From CAVQGZ01 sp963712175 (lineage in GTDB: Bacteria > Actinomycetota > Actinomycetes > Jiangellales > Jiangellaceae), in NCBI GenBank assembly GCA_963712175.1, contig CAVQGZ010000008.1:62001-126000 (forward strand): DNA of 64,000 nucleotides, read 5' to 3'. A model generated the notes under the pieces. It made no database searches, was not told the DNA's origin, and saw nothing but the letters and a program-made list of their open reading frames with translations. Position numbers and translations under genes: made by a program. Shown here piece by piece: positions 16,924 through 25,466 of the stretch. Every line of letters begins with the position of its first letter. Positions within the stretch are counted from its first letter, which is position 1.

Positions 16924-17577
16924 ATGGCCGCTGATCCCCTCGCGCCGCCGGCGCCCCCCGCGGCCGCCGAGGTTTTCGGGGAGTCGCTGGATGCCGCCAG
17001 GGACTACGCCGAGCTGCTCGCGGGGCCCGGTGTCCAGCGGGGCCTCATCGGCCCGCGCGAGGTCGACCGGCTCTGGGAGCGGCACCTGCTGAACTCGGCC
17101 GCAGTGTCCGTCGCAGTGCCGGACTCCGCGACGGTGCTCGACGTCGGCTCGGGTGCTGGACTGCCAGGAATACCCTTGGCCCTGGTCCGCGCTGATCTCA
17201 CGGTGACGCTCGTCGAGCCTCTGCAGCGTCGCACGGCGTTCCTGGTCGAGGCATGCGAGCGGCTTGGCCTGGACTCGGTAACGGTGCGACGCTGCCGGGC
17301 CGAGGAGCTTGCGCAGCGGAGCACCGATGTCGTCGTGGCTCGGGCAGTGGCTCCGCTGGCGCGGTTGCTCGGCGTGACGCTGCCCCTGCTGCGCCCCGGC
17401 GGACGGCTGGTCGCTCTGAAGGGACGGTCGGCCGAGGACGAGGTGTCAGCGGCTGCCAACGTTCTGAAGGCCATGAATGCACGCTCCTGGGATGTCCGTG
17501 ACCTGGTGCTTCCGGGAGGACTCGACGCGACTCGCGCAGTCGTCGTGGTTGCCGGGGACGCGCGCCGACACCAGTGA
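16924..17577 (+). CDS. rsmG: 16S rRNA (guanine-527-N7) methyltransferase RsmG
   Basis: 217-residue SAM-dependent methyltransferase (GidB) that modifies G527 of 16S rRNA; loss gives low-level streptomycin resistance in many bacteria. It has the IGPREVDRLWERHLLNS motif, the SAM-binding VLDVGSGAGLPGIPLAL loop and RAVAPLARLL. The ATG follows a parS-like element with no clear ribosome site. Located between jag and parA as in other actinobacteria. Confidence 0.96.
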   Translation: MAADPLAPPAPPAAAEVFGESLDAARDYAELLAGPGVQRGLIGPREVDRLWERHLLNSAAVSVAVPDSATVLDVGSGAGLPGIPLALVRADLTVTLVEPLQRRTAFLVEACERLGLDSVTVRRCRAEELAQRSTDVVVARAVAPLARLLGVTLPLLRPGGRLVALKGRSAEDEVSAAANVLKAMNARSWDVRDLVLPGGLDATRAVVVVAGDARRHQ

Positions 17578-17613
17578 CAATGGCACCTTCGAACTGCGGA
17601 GGTGACAGTCAAG

Positions 17614-18714
17614 GTGCAGCAGGCACGACCCGATGGGCTGGGATGGCCGACGTCGGAGAGCGACCCGGTGACGCGGCGATCCGGTGCGCCGGGACTGGGG
17701 TGGCCGACCTCTGGACCCGGCGGTCTGTCCGTTTCACGTGAAACGTCGCCGTCTCTCCTGGCTCGACTAGCCGCGTTGACGCCGGCCCCGAGCGCCACGA
17801 CGGTCGCCTCGGCACCAGACGTCGGGGCGGAGCCCCCTGATGAGGCCCTCCCGATCGGTCGAGCGGCGGCAGCCGCCGTTCGCTCAGCGCGTCTGCTGCG
17901 CCAGCCGCTGCCGCGACCGACACGTACTCGGGTCATCGTCGTGGCGAACCAGAAGGGCGGCGTTGGCAAGACGACCTCGGCGGTCAACATCGCCGCAGCG
18001 TTGTCGATGCACGGTGCACGGGTTGTGCTTGTCGACATGGATCCGCAGGGCAACGCCTCGACAGCGCTGGGTCTGAAGCACCACGGGGACGTCGTGAGCA
18101 CCTATGACGTTGTCGTCGACGGTGTGCCGCTGGCCACAGCCGTCCAGGAGTGCCCGGACGTGCCAGGCCTGCTCGGGGTCCCCTCCTCGATCGACCTGGC
18201 CGGCGCCGACGTCGAGCTGTTCTCCCGACCAGGTCGCGAGCTTCTGTTGCGCGAGGCCCTCGCTGCCTACCTGCAGTCGGAGAGGCTGGACTACGTCATC
18301 GTTGACTGCCCGCCGACTCTGGGGCTTCTCACCGTCAACGCGCTCGCGGCCGGGCTCGAGGTGCTGATCCCCATCCAGTGCGAGTACTACGCGCTCGAGG
18401 GGCTGTCGCAGCTGCTCACGACGATCGATCTCGTGCGCTCGAGCCTGAACCCTGCGCTGTCGGTCTCCCACGTGCTGCTCACCATGTACGACGCGCGGAC
18501 GCGCCTGGCCGGCGAGGTTGCTGCGGAGGTACGAGAGCACTTCGGCGACCAGGTGCTGCCAACGGTCGTGCCGCGCTCGGTGCGTCTGAGTGAGGCTCCG
18601 GGATTTGCCCAGACAGCGTTGACGTATGCCCCCGGGAGCCCGGGTGCGCTGTCCTACCTCGAGGCAGCGCGAGACATCGCACGCCAGAACGACCTGGAAA
18701 GGGAGTCGGCATGA
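17614..18714 (+). CDS. parA: Chromosome partitioning ATPase ParA (Soj)
   Basis: 366 residues from a GTG at 17614 with GGAGGTG upstream; a GTG at 17602 is in frame but coincides with that ribosome site. The Walker-type ATPase is complete: the deviant Walker A KGGVGKTT, then DMDPQGNAST, then YVIVDCPPTLGLLTVNAL. Together with ParB it segregates replicated origins along the nucleoid. The N-terminal extension of about 100 residues before the ATPase is long and low-complexity, contains two copies of GLGWPTS, and is translated across a perfect parS (VSRET). It overlaps parB by 4 nt. Confidence 0.96.
   Translation: MQQARPDGLGWPTSESDPVTRRSGAPGLGWPTSGPGGLSVSRETSPSLLARLAALTPAPSATTVASAPDVGAEPPDEALPIGRAAAAAVRSARLLRQPLPRPTRTRVIVVANQKGGVGKTTSAVNIAAALSMHGARVVLVDMDPQGNASTALGLKHHGDVVSTYDVVVDGVPLATAVQECPDVPGLLGVPSSIDLAGADVELFSRPGRELLLREALAAYLQSERLDYVIVDCPPTLGLLTVNALAAGLEVLIPIQCEYYALEGLSQLLTTIDLVRSSLNPALSVSHVLLTMYDARTRLAGEVAAEVREHFGDQVLPTVVPRSVRLSEAPGFAQTALTYAPGSPGALSYLEAARDIARQNDLERESA
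17731..17744. other. parS centromere site inside parA
   Basis: Perfect 14-bp palindrome GTTTCACGTGAAAC, the consensus bacterial parS bound by the ParB helix-turn-helix. It lies within the ParA reading frame, encoding VSRET in the non-conserved N-terminal extension. Origin-proximal parS sites around parAB are usual. Confidence 0.95.
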
Positions 18715-19673
18715 CCATGGGCGAGAGTGCCACCGAGCGGCGCCGCGGGCTCGGCCGAGGTCTGGGGGCGCTCATCCCTCCCGGACCCAGCGAACGTCGC
18801 GCAGGGGCCCATGACGTGTACTTCACCCCGGCGGCGGGGCGCGCTGCGGCTGCCGCCGACCCTGGCCTGAGCCAGGTCGCCGGGCTCACGCTGCGCGACC
18901 TGCCCCTCGATGCCATCAGACCGAACGCGCGTCAGCCCCGGCAGGTGTTTGATCCCGACGACCTGGCGGAGCTTGCGTTCTCGTTGCGTGAGGTCGGGGT
19001 GCTGCAGCCGGTCCTCGTCCGCCCGGTGCCGGACGAGGAAGGGTTCGAGCTGGTCGTCGGCGAACGACGCTGGCGTGCCGCCGCGGAAGCCGGGTTGGAC
19101 CGAATCCCGGCACTCGTCCGGGAGACGTCGGACGAGGCGATGCTCCGCGACGCCCTTCTCGAGAACCTTCACCGCGCCCAGCTCAACCCGCTGGAGGAGG
19201 CGGCCGCCTATGCCCAGCTTCTGGACGAGTTCGGCTGCACGCAGGACGAGCTCGCCAGCCGTATCGGTCGGTCGCGGCCCCAGATATCGAACACGATCCG
19301 GCTGCTCCGCCTTCCACCGATGGTTCAGCGGCGGGTCGCCGCCGGCGTCCTGTCCGCTGGACATGCCCGAGCCCTGCTCGGCATCGACGACCCGGTCGAG
19401 CAGGAGACACTTGCTCAGCGGATCGTGGCTGAGGGGCTCTCTGTCCGTACCGTCGAGGAGCTCGTCGCAGCAGGTGCCGACAAACCCCGACGTAGGCGCG
19501 CGGGTACCCCGGTGGAGGTCCCGGAGAACGTCAGCAGGGCTGCGGGCAGGTTGGCCGATCGGCTCGACACGAGGGTCACGGTCGGGATGGGGCGCACCAA
19601 GGGGCGACTCACGATCGAGTTCGCCTCATCCGAGGACTTCGACCGAATCCTCGCCGCACTGATGCCGGGCTAG
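18711..19673 (+). CDS. parB: Chromosome partitioning protein ParB
   Basis: 320 residues starting with the ParA-contacting RRGLGRGLGALIP motif. The CTPase/N-terminal domain has PRQVFDPDDLAELAFSLREVGVLQPVLVRP and the ERRWRAA arginine motif. The helix-turn-helix that reads parS follows (TQDELASRIGRSRPQISNTIRLL), and a dimerisation domain ends the protein. It spreads from parS as a CTP-dependent clamp and recruits SMC. ATG overlaps the parA stop. It converges with the next gene with only 1 bp between stops. Confidence 0.97.
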   Translation: MTMGESATERRRGLGRGLGALIPPGPSERRAGAHDVYFTPAAGRAAAAADPGLSQVAGLTLRDLPLDAIRPNARQPRQVFDPDDLAELAFSLREVGVLQPVLVRPVPDEEGFELVVGERRWRAAAEAGLDRIPALVRETSDEAMLRDALLENLHRAQLNPLEEAAAYAQLLDEFGCTQDELASRIGRSRPQISNTIRLLRLPPMVQRRVAAGVLSAGHARALLGIDDPVEQETLAQRIVAEGLSVRTVEELVAAGADKPRRRRAGTPVEVPENVSRAAGRLADRLDTRVTVGMGRTKGRLTIEFASSEDFDRILAALMPG

Positions 19674-19674
19674 G

Positions 19675-20622
19675 TCAGCGCGCCTTCGCCACCGCGAGGA
19701 GCTCGCCGAGAACGGAGCCCAGTGGCATGTCGGCACCGGCGACGGCCAGCGGGAACAGCGACGTCTCCGTCATGCCGGGCGCCACGTTCGCCTCGAGCCA
19801 CGTGATCGACCCGTCTGCGGAGACGATCATGTCCGACCGCGACAGGTCGCGCAGGCCCAGCACCCGGTGCGCCGTGACAGCCACCTCGCAGACCGCAGCG
19901 AGGACCGACTCATCGAGCCGCGCGGGGACGAAGAACTCTGTTGCGCCGGCGGTGTAGCGCGCCTGGTAGTCGTAGAACGGTCCATCTGGGACAATCTCCA
20001 CGGGGGGCAGAGCGACCGGACCGGACCCCGTGTCGATCACCGACACCGCCACCTCGGTCCCCGCCACGAACGACTGGAGCATGGCATCCTCGCCATAGGC
20101 GAAGCAGGCGACCATGGCCGACGGAAGCTCGCCGCCGTCAGCGACGATCGAGGCTCCGAGCGCCGAGCCACCCTGCGCGGGCTGGACCACCATCGGTAGG
20201 CCGAGCCGGTTCAGCACGCCGTCGAGCAGCGCTTCAGCGCCCAGGTCGCGGAACGTTGCGTGCGGCAGGACGATCGAGAGGGGGACACCTACCCCAGCCG
20301 CGGCGAGAACTCCGTTGGCGATGGGCTTGTCGAAGGCCGTGCGTGACGCCCGTGGCCCCGTGCCGACGTAGGGCAGGCCCATGATCTCCAGGACGCTGCG
20401 CAGCGATCCGTCCTCGCCCTGCTTCCCGTGCAGCAGTGGGAGGACGACATCGGGAGGGTCGACGGTCGCCTGCCTCACGAAGGCTGCGTCCGCGTCGAAG
20501 ACCTCGACCGTGAGGCCGAGGTCCCGCAGCTCCTCGGCAGCTCGACCACCTGAACGCAGGGAGACGTCTCGCTCGTGTGACAGGCCGCCGGCCAGTACGG
20601 CTACTCGTCCCAGGTCAGTCAC
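19675..20622 (-). CDS. D-alanine--D-alanine ligase-like ATP-grasp protein
   Basis: 315 residues, close to Ddl length. It has LAGGLSHERDVSLRSG, HGKQGEDGSLRSVLE (family HGxxGEDG), GLPYVGTGPRASRTAFDK, a YDYQARYTAG loop, and a metal-site end WLEANVAPGMTETSLFPLA (E-x-N, PGMTETS). These support ligation of two D-Ala residues in the cytoplasm for peptidoglycan precursors. Actinobacteria often have a second Ddl-like gene here next to parB, while the main ddl is elsewhere, so it may be a paralogue with altered substrate. GTG start with GAGGAG. Ten bp after the aminotransferase stop, so likely one operon. Confidence 0.85.
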   Translation of the reverse strand: MTDLGRVAVLAGGLSHERDVSLRSGGRAAEELRDLGLTVEVFDADAAFVRQATVDPPDVVLPLLHGKQGEDGSLRSVLEIMGLPYVGTGPRASRTAFDKPIANGVLAAAGVGVPLSIVLPHATFRDLGAEALLDGVLNRLGLPMVVQPAQGGSALGASIVADGGELPSAMVACFAYGEDAMLQSFVAGTEVAVSVIDTGSGPVALPPVEIVPDGPFYDYQARYTAGATEFFVPARLDESVLAAVCEVAVTAHRVLGLRDLSRSDMIVSADGSITWLEANVAPGMTETSLFPLAVAGADMPLGSVLGELLAVAKAR

Positions 20623-20631
20623 GATTGCTCC

Positions 20632-21990
20632 TCATGTCAGGTCGGGAGCCGGCAGGCCGAGACCTGTCCGTCCCGACAGGTGCCCAGGGCCGAACGTGTG
20701 CACCAGGTCGAGCTCCGCGTCGACCACGCCAGCGAGGCGATGCACGCCTTCACGGATCCGTTCCGGCGTCGGGAAGCAGTACGACAGGCGCATGGCCCGT
20801 GCCCCGAATCCGTCGGCGAAGAATGCGGTACCTGGTACGTAAGCCACTCGGTCTGTAACTGCTCGGGGAAGCATGGCTTGGGAGTCAAGGCCTTCGGGAA
20901 GAGTGAGCCACACGTAGAAGCCCCCATCAGGCCTGGTCCAGTGGCTGCCAGGAGGAAAGTGGTCGTCCAGAGCCGTCAGCATGGCATCACGACGGTCCCG
21001 GTAGAGCTCTCGAAAGACCTTGACCTGACCCATCCAGTCGTACTGCTCGAGGTAGCGGGATACGACGAGCTGGTTCAATGATGGTGGACAAAGGACGGAA
21101 GCCTCTGCGGCGAGAACAAGCTTCTCACGAACGGCATGTGGTGCGAGCGCCCACCCGACTCGTAGCCCTGGAGCGAAGGTCTTGGAGAACGAGCCGAGGT
21201 AGATGACTCCGTCGTCGGTATCGGCACGCATGGCTCGAGGCGGCGCGTCCTCGAAGCCGAGCAGTCCGTAGGGGTCGTCCTCGATCACCAGGATGTCCGC
21301 ACGCTGCGCGATCTCGAGGATCTCCACGCGACGCTGCGCCGTCTGAGTGACACCAGCAGGGTTGTGGAAGCTGGGGATCGTGTATAGGAACTTCGGGCGG
21401 GTACCCGAGGCCTCACAGGCGGCGATGGCCTCGACCAGAGCGGTCGGGACAAGCCCAGCGTCGTCCATCTGGACGTGGTGGACGGCTGCTTGGTACGAGC
21501 GGAACGTGCTGAGGGCCCCGACGTAGCTCGGTGCCTCGACGAGCACGGTGTCACCCGGGTCGACGAAGATGCGGGTCACCAGGTCGAGCGCCTGCTGAGA
21601 CCCCACGGTGACGACGACGTCATCCGGGTGACCCGCGATGCCCACGGTGCGCATGACGTCGATGATCTGCTCACGGAGGCGGGGGTCGCCTTGCCCGGAC
21701 CCGTACTGGAGTGCCGTCTGCCCTTCGTCACGGATCAGGGCCTCGATCTGGCTCCCGATGACGTCGAGGGGCAGGCTGGCGATCGTGGGCATGCCGCCGG
21801 CGAGCGACACGACCTCAGGTCGGGAGGCCACAGCGAACAGAGAGCGGATCTGGCTCGCGGTCATCCCGAGAGTTCGCTCGGCGTAGCGATCGACGTAGGA
21901 GTCCAGCCGCGACCCGTGGCGCAGCGCCCGTCCGTGGTCGTGGCCAGCGGGCGGCGGGGTCCGCTCCGGCAACTGGCGGGGTGCGCTCAC
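20632..21990 (-). CDS. PLP-dependent aminotransferase, class I/II (2-aminoadipate/aromatic type)
   Basis: 452 residues of fold type I aminotransferase. Visible blocks are EVVSLAGGMP, LQYGSGQGDPRLREQI, TVGSQQALDLVTRIFVDPGD, the Asp/Tyr coenzyme site IEDDPYG, and the Schiff-base lysine in GSFSKTFAPGLRVGW. The pattern fits the LysN/MocR-aminotransferase group, which transfers amino groups from aromatic, branched or 2-aminoadipate substrates; the exact substrate is not determinable. No GntR domain is fused. GTG start; operon with the Ddl-like gene. Confidence 0.9.
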   Translation of the reverse strand: MSAPRQLPERTPPPAGHDHGRALRHGSRLDSYVDRYAERTLGMTASQIRSLFAVASRPEVVSLAGGMPTIASLPLDVIGSQIEALIRDEGQTALQYGSGQGDPRLREQIIDVMRTVGIAGHPDDVVVTVGSQQALDLVTRIFVDPGDTVLVEAPSYVGALSTFRSYQAAVHHVQMDDAGLVPTALVEAIAACEASGTRPKFLYTIPSFHNPAGVTQTAQRRVEILEIAQRADILVIEDDPYGLLGFEDAPPRAMRADTDDGVIYLGSFSKTFAPGLRVGWALAPHAVREKLVLAAEASVLCPPSLNQLVVSRYLEQYDWMGQVKVFRELYRDRRDAMLTALDDHFPPGSHWTRPDGGFYVWLTLPEGLDSQAMLPRAVTDRVAYVPGTAFFADGFGARAMRLSYCFPTPERIREGVHRLAGVVDAELDLVHTFGPGHLSGRTGLGLPAPDLT

Positions 21991-22013
21991 CGGTACAAGC
22001 CTACGATGGTGTT

Positions 22014-22196
22014 GTGGGCAGGGTCGTGCTGTGGGCGGTGGGGTCGCTTCTGCTCGGTGTCGTGCTGGGTCTGCTAGGCGGACTCCTGCGCAGACGCCCG
22101 GTCCCGGAGGTGACCAGCTATGTCGCCCCGCCGGTGGCCGATGGCCGGACCGCCGTGGGACCTCATCGCGCTGTTCTCCGCGCGCCGCAGCGCTGA
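22014..22196 (+). CDS. Possible small single-pass membrane protein
   Basis: 60 residues from a GTG at 22014: one Leu/Val/Gly helix (VVLWAVGSLLLGVVLGLLGG), an RRRP stop-transfer sequence, and a short variable tail. It starts close to the divergent aminotransferase start and ends 8 bp before the convergent cwlM stop. Typical membrane-protein composition supports a real gene, but no family is recognised and there is no strong ribosome site. Confidence 0.5.
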   Translation: MGRVVLWAVGSLLLGVVLGLLGGLLRRRPVPEVTSYVAPPVADGRTAVGPHRAVLRAPQR

Positions 22197-22204
22197 CCGA
22201 GCGG

Positions 22205-23359
22205 TCACCTCGTGGCGGCGATGTCCGTCAGGCTCATGGTCCCGGTCTCGGGGTCCGACTCGGCAGGCAGGTACAGCCGCTGCAGGGCGACCACGATCGA
22301 CTCGGCGACCAGGTCTCGGAAGGCGGGGTCGCGCAGGCGCGCGGCGTCGTGTGGGTTGGTGAGGTAGCCCATCTCGACGCGCACGGCCGTCATCCGTGTT
22401 CGACGCAGCAGGTCCCACGTCCGTGGGTGTGTACGGCAGTCGGTGAGGTCGGTTCGCGCGACGATCTCGCGCTGGATGAGCGAGGCAAGGTGCAGACCGA
22501 GAGCGCTGCCGCTCGTCTCGTCGCGGCCGTAGTAGAACGTCGCGAGACCGTTGGGAGCCGGGCGCGGAGCCCGATCGACGTGCAGCGACAGAACCACGTC
22601 GGCGTCCGTCGCGTTGGCGAAGTCCGCCCGCTGCTGCTCGGTCAGGACCCCGGCGAGTGTCGGGGAGTGGCTCTGCCACACCTGGACCCCGGTGGCGGCC
22701 AGACGACCTTCGATCCGGGCCGCTGTGTCCGCCGTGACGCGTGCCTCCGTCAGCCCGAACGCGGTGACCCCGGGGTCGTCGCCACCGTGCCCGGGGTCTA
22801 TCACCACGCGCTTCCCGGAGAGCCGGGGTCCGGCACGACGCAGCCGCTCCCTGGCTCGGAGTGCGTCGGGCTGACCTCCGGTGACCATGGGCGCGAGCCT
22901 GGTGAGGCTCTTGAAGGTGGCCGGACCAGCGGTTCCGTCCGGGGGAAGGCCCATGTTGCGCTGGTAGTCGCGCAAGGCCTCGACGGTCTGGGCTCCGAAC
23001 TCACCGTCAAGGCGTCCGACATCGAACCCGAGCTCGGACAGCCGACGCTGAAGCATCAGGACGTCGTCGCCGGTCATGGGCCGGGTGGGCAGCGGGTAGA
23101 GCAGGCGGTCGCCGAGCCTCCACCGCGCCTCGTCGAGCACGCGGTACGTGGTGGCGTCCACGATGCCATCGGGGGTGAGGCCCCGGCTCTGCTGGAAGTG
23201 GCGCACGGCTCGATCGACCGCGGGGTCGTAGAGGTCGAGGTCCGCGGCCGAGGCGCCCGAAGCGGCGTCGAGCAGTCCGATCAGGGCTAGCTTGCTCCGG
23301 ACCTCACGAACCGCCACGTGGCGATCGCCGGGGCGGATCGGCTCTGGGTCGGGCTGCAT
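22205..23359 (-). CDS. cwlM: CwlM-like N-acetylmuramoyl-L-alanine amidase family protein
   Basis: 384 residues from the ATG at 23359 (GAGAG site; a TTG lies one codon earlier). Two peptidoglycan-binding domains (about 10-85 and 95-160) precede an amidase_3 domain. Candidate zinc ligands and catalytic Glu are all present: H191 in DPGHGG, E205, H260 in SLHVD and E329 in VEMGYLTN. There is no signal peptide. In mycobacteria the orthologue (Rv3915) is a cytoplasmic regulator that activates MurA and binds MurJ when phosphorylated by PknB; the tail here also has a Thr-rich end (ETGTMSLTD). The order trxB-trxA-cwlM supports orthology. Confidence 0.88.
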   Translation of the reverse strand: MQPDPEPIRPGDRHVAVREVRSKLALIGLLDAASGASAADLDLYDPAVDRAVRHFQQSRGLTPDGIVDATTYRVLDEARWRLGDRLLYPLPTRPMTGDDVLMLQRRLSELGFDVGRLDGEFGAQTVEALRDYQRNMGLPPDGTAGPATFKSLTRLAPMVTGGQPDALRARERLRRAGPRLSGKRVVIDPGHGGDDPGVTAFGLTEARVTADTAARIEGRLAATGVQVWQSHSPTLAGVLTEQQRADFANATDADVVLSLHVDRAPRPAPNGLATFYYGRDETSGSALGLHLASLIQREIVARTDLTDCRTHPRTWDLLRRTRMTAVRVEMGYLTNPHDAARLRDPAFRDLVAESIVVALQRLYLPAESDPETGTMSLTDIAATR

Positions 23360-23435
23360 CAATCGCTCTCACTCGGCTCAGCGGGCCACGCCATCCTAGT
23401 GGGCGGCCACAGCTCTGCGAGAGCACCCAGCAGTG

Positions 23436-23756
23436 TCAGAGGTAGTCGCTCAGGTCGCCCTTGATCGCCGACTTCGGCTTCGCACCGATGATCTGCTTGA
23501 CGACCTGCCCGCCCGAGTACACGTTGAGGGTGGGGATGGACGTGATGCGATAACTGGCCGCTACCTGCGGGTTCTCGTCGACGTTGAGCTTGACGAAGGC
23601 GATCTTGTCGCCGTGCTCGTTGGAGAGCTCCTCCAGGATGGGTGAGACCATGCGGCACGGCCCGCACCACTCGGCCCAGAAGTCGACGACGACGGGCTTG
23701 TCCGACATCAGCACCTCGGTGTCGAAGGTCTGGTCGGTGACGACGGTGACGCTCAC
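23436..23756 (-). CDS. trxA: Thioredoxin
   Basis: 106-residue thioredoxin with the redox motif WAEWCGPCRM, cis-proline in TSIPTLNVY, and normal family length. It reduces protein disulfides in the cytoplasm using electrons from the thioredoxin reductase encoded 14 bp upstream. GTG start with GAGAGGAAA. The further upstream open frame is trxB shadow. Confidence 0.97.
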   Translation of the reverse strand: MSVTVVTDQTFDTEVLMSDKPVVVDFWAEWCGPCRMVSPILEELSNEHGDKIAFVKLNVDENPQVAASYRITSIPTLNVYSGGQVVKQIIGAKPKSAIKGDLSDYL

Positions 23757-23770
23757 GGGGGTTTCCTCTC

Positions 23771-24739
23771 TCAGACAGCGACAGGCTGTGCGGCCAGGGT
23801 GGTGTCGGCCAGGGTTGTCAGGTAGCGCTCCGCGTCCAGGGCGGCGGCGCATCCAGTACCGGCGGCCGTGATGGCCTGTCGGTACGTGTGGTCGACCAGG
23901 TCGCCACAGGCGAAGACACCGGCGACGTTGGTCCGAGTCGATGGCGCCTGCGCCACCACGTATCCCTCGGCGTCGACGTCCACCTCGTCTCGTACCAGCT
24001 CGGACCGAGGGTCATGGCCGATCGCGATGAACAGGCCGGTCACCGGGAGCTGGCGCTCCTGCCCCGTCTCGGTGTCGGCGAGCGTGACCGAGGTCAGCTT
24101 GTCGTCGCCGTGGACGCCGACAACCTGGGAGTTCCACTGGAAGGTGATCTTGGGGTCGTTGAACGCGCGCTCCTGCATCACCTTCGACGCCCGCAGCTCG
24201 TCACGACGGTGGATGATGTGGACGCGGCTGGCGAAGCGGGTGAGGAAGGTGGCCTCCTCGATCGCCGAGTCCCCACCGCCCACCACCGCGATCTCCTGGT
24301 CTCGGAAGAAGAAGCCGTCGCAGGTCGCGCACCATGACACCCCATGCCCGGACAGGCGCTTCTCGTCGGGCAGTCCGAGCTCGCGATAGCCCGAACCCAT
24401 CGCCAGGATGACAGCCTTGGCCTGGTAGGTGCGCCCGTTGCCGTCCACGACGGTCTTCACGTCACCCTCGAGTGAGATCTCGACTGCGTCGTCCGTCACG
24501 AGCTCGGCACCGAAGCGCTCGGCCTGCCGACGCATCTGATCCATGAGCTCCGGGCCCATGATCCCGTCGGAGAACCCGGGGTAGTTCTCCACGTCCGTGG
24601 TGTTCATCAGCGCGCCGCCCGCGGTCACCGCCCCCTCCAGCACCAGCGGGGAGAGCCGCGCCCGGGCGGCATAGACGGCAGCCGTGTATCCGGCTGGACC
24701 GGAACCGACGATGATCAGTTCGCGCAAGTTGTCAGACAC
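23771..24739 (-). CDS. trxB: Thioredoxin-disulfide reductase
   Basis: 322-residue low-molecular-weight flavoprotein. The FAD-binding site is IIVGSGPAGYTAAVYAARA, the redox-active pair is WCATCDGFF, the NADPH site is VVGGGDSAIEEATFL, and the C-terminal FAD block is GVFACGDLVDHTYRQAITAAGTGC. It passes electrons from NADPH to TrxA. GTG start at 24739. The longer open frame upstream has no family similarity. In an operon with trxA and cwlM. Confidence 0.97.
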   Translation of the reverse strand: MSDNLRELIIVGSGPAGYTAAVYAARARLSPLVLEGAVTAGGALMNTTDVENYPGFSDGIMGPELMDQMRRQAERFGAELVTDDAVEISLEGDVKTVVDGNGRTYQAKAVILAMGSGYRELGLPDEKRLSGHGVSWCATCDGFFFRDQEIAVVGGGDSAIEEATFLTRFASRVHIIHRRDELRASKVMQERAFNDPKITFQWNSQVVGVHGDDKLTSVTLADTETGQERQLPVTGLFIAIGHDPRSELVRDEVDVDAEGYVVAQAPSTRTNVAGVFACGDLVDHTYRQAITAAGTGCAAALDAERYLTTLADTTLAAQPVAV

Positions 24740-24764
24740 GTTTCGCTCACTCAGCTCGGTGGGG

Positions 24765-24784
24765 GTTCGCCAACGCGGGCGAAC
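24765..24784. terminator. Short hairpin between anti-sigma and trxB genes
   Basis: GTTCGCC and its complement GGCGAAC around a 6-nt loop, in the 115-bp gap between the anti-sigma gene end and trxB. It could attenuate read-through so that trxB-trxA-cwlM is partly independent. There is no U-tract, so this is a weak call. Confidence 0.35.
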
Positions 24785-24854
24785 CCGCGCGTTCACGGGA
24801 AGCAGAACCGATCCTAGGCCGAGCGCATTCCCGCCTCCGACCAGAGCCGGCACG

Positions 24855-25466
24855 TCACGGAGCGATGCTCCTCGCGTAGGCCTGGGCCGCTGAGGACTGG
24901 CAGGTCGGTAGCCACCACACGGACCGTTGCCGGGCGTCGACCAGGACGACCAGGACGCCACCGGCCTCGCCGGCCTCGACGGAACGCCCCAGCTCGGCGC
25001 CCACCTCCTGGGCCAGCGGCTCCCCGCACGCGATGGGACCCGGGGTTGTCGCGGGGTCGCTCACCAGGGCCAGCACGTCGCTCGGGACCTCGGGGAGGAT
25101 GGGGGTGGCAGCGTCAGCGTCGGCGGCTGGCTGACCAGACGACTCCACACGCTCGACTGACTCGGCGGCGAAGTCGCCACTGGCCACGGTGTCGGGTTGG
25201 CGTCCTACTACGCCGACGGTGATCGCGGCGACAGCGACCGTGGCCGCCACCACGGAGGCCGCGACCAGCAGCCGGGAGGCCCACGGACGCCGCGCCGCCA
25301 GCTCGCTGGACTCGCCGGGCACGAGACCTTGTCGGCGTGCCGACTCCTGCGCCAGGGCGTCGTTCACCCGCCGCTCGACGTCGACCGGGATCGTCAGAGC
25401 CGCCGCCGACTGCAGCCATTCGCGTACCTCTTGGTCGTCATCACCGGGGCGCAGCGCCTCGCTCAC
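24855..25466 (-). CDS. Putative membrane-anchored anti-sigma factor for SigM
   Basis: 203 residues from a GTG at 25466 that overlaps the sigma gene stop (GTGA). A cytoplasmic head (about 1-65: REWLQSAAALTIPVDVERRVNDALAQE) precedes one membrane helix (about 71-95) and an extracytoplasmic C-domain with two cysteines. It occupies the position of mycobacterial RsmA (Rv3912), the anti-sigma factor of SigM, and the layout fits. Direct sequence similarity cannot be shown here, so the role rests on position and topology. Confidence 0.75.
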   Translation of the reverse strand: MSEALRPGDDDQEVREWLQSAAALTIPVDVERRVNDALAQESARRQGLVPGESSELAARRPWASRLLVAASVVAATVAVAAITVGVVGRQPDTVASGDFAAESVERVESSGQPAADADAATPILPEVPSDVLALVSDPATTPGPIACGEPLAQEVGAELGRSVEAGEAGGVLVVLVDARQRSVWWLPTCQSSAAQAYARSIAP

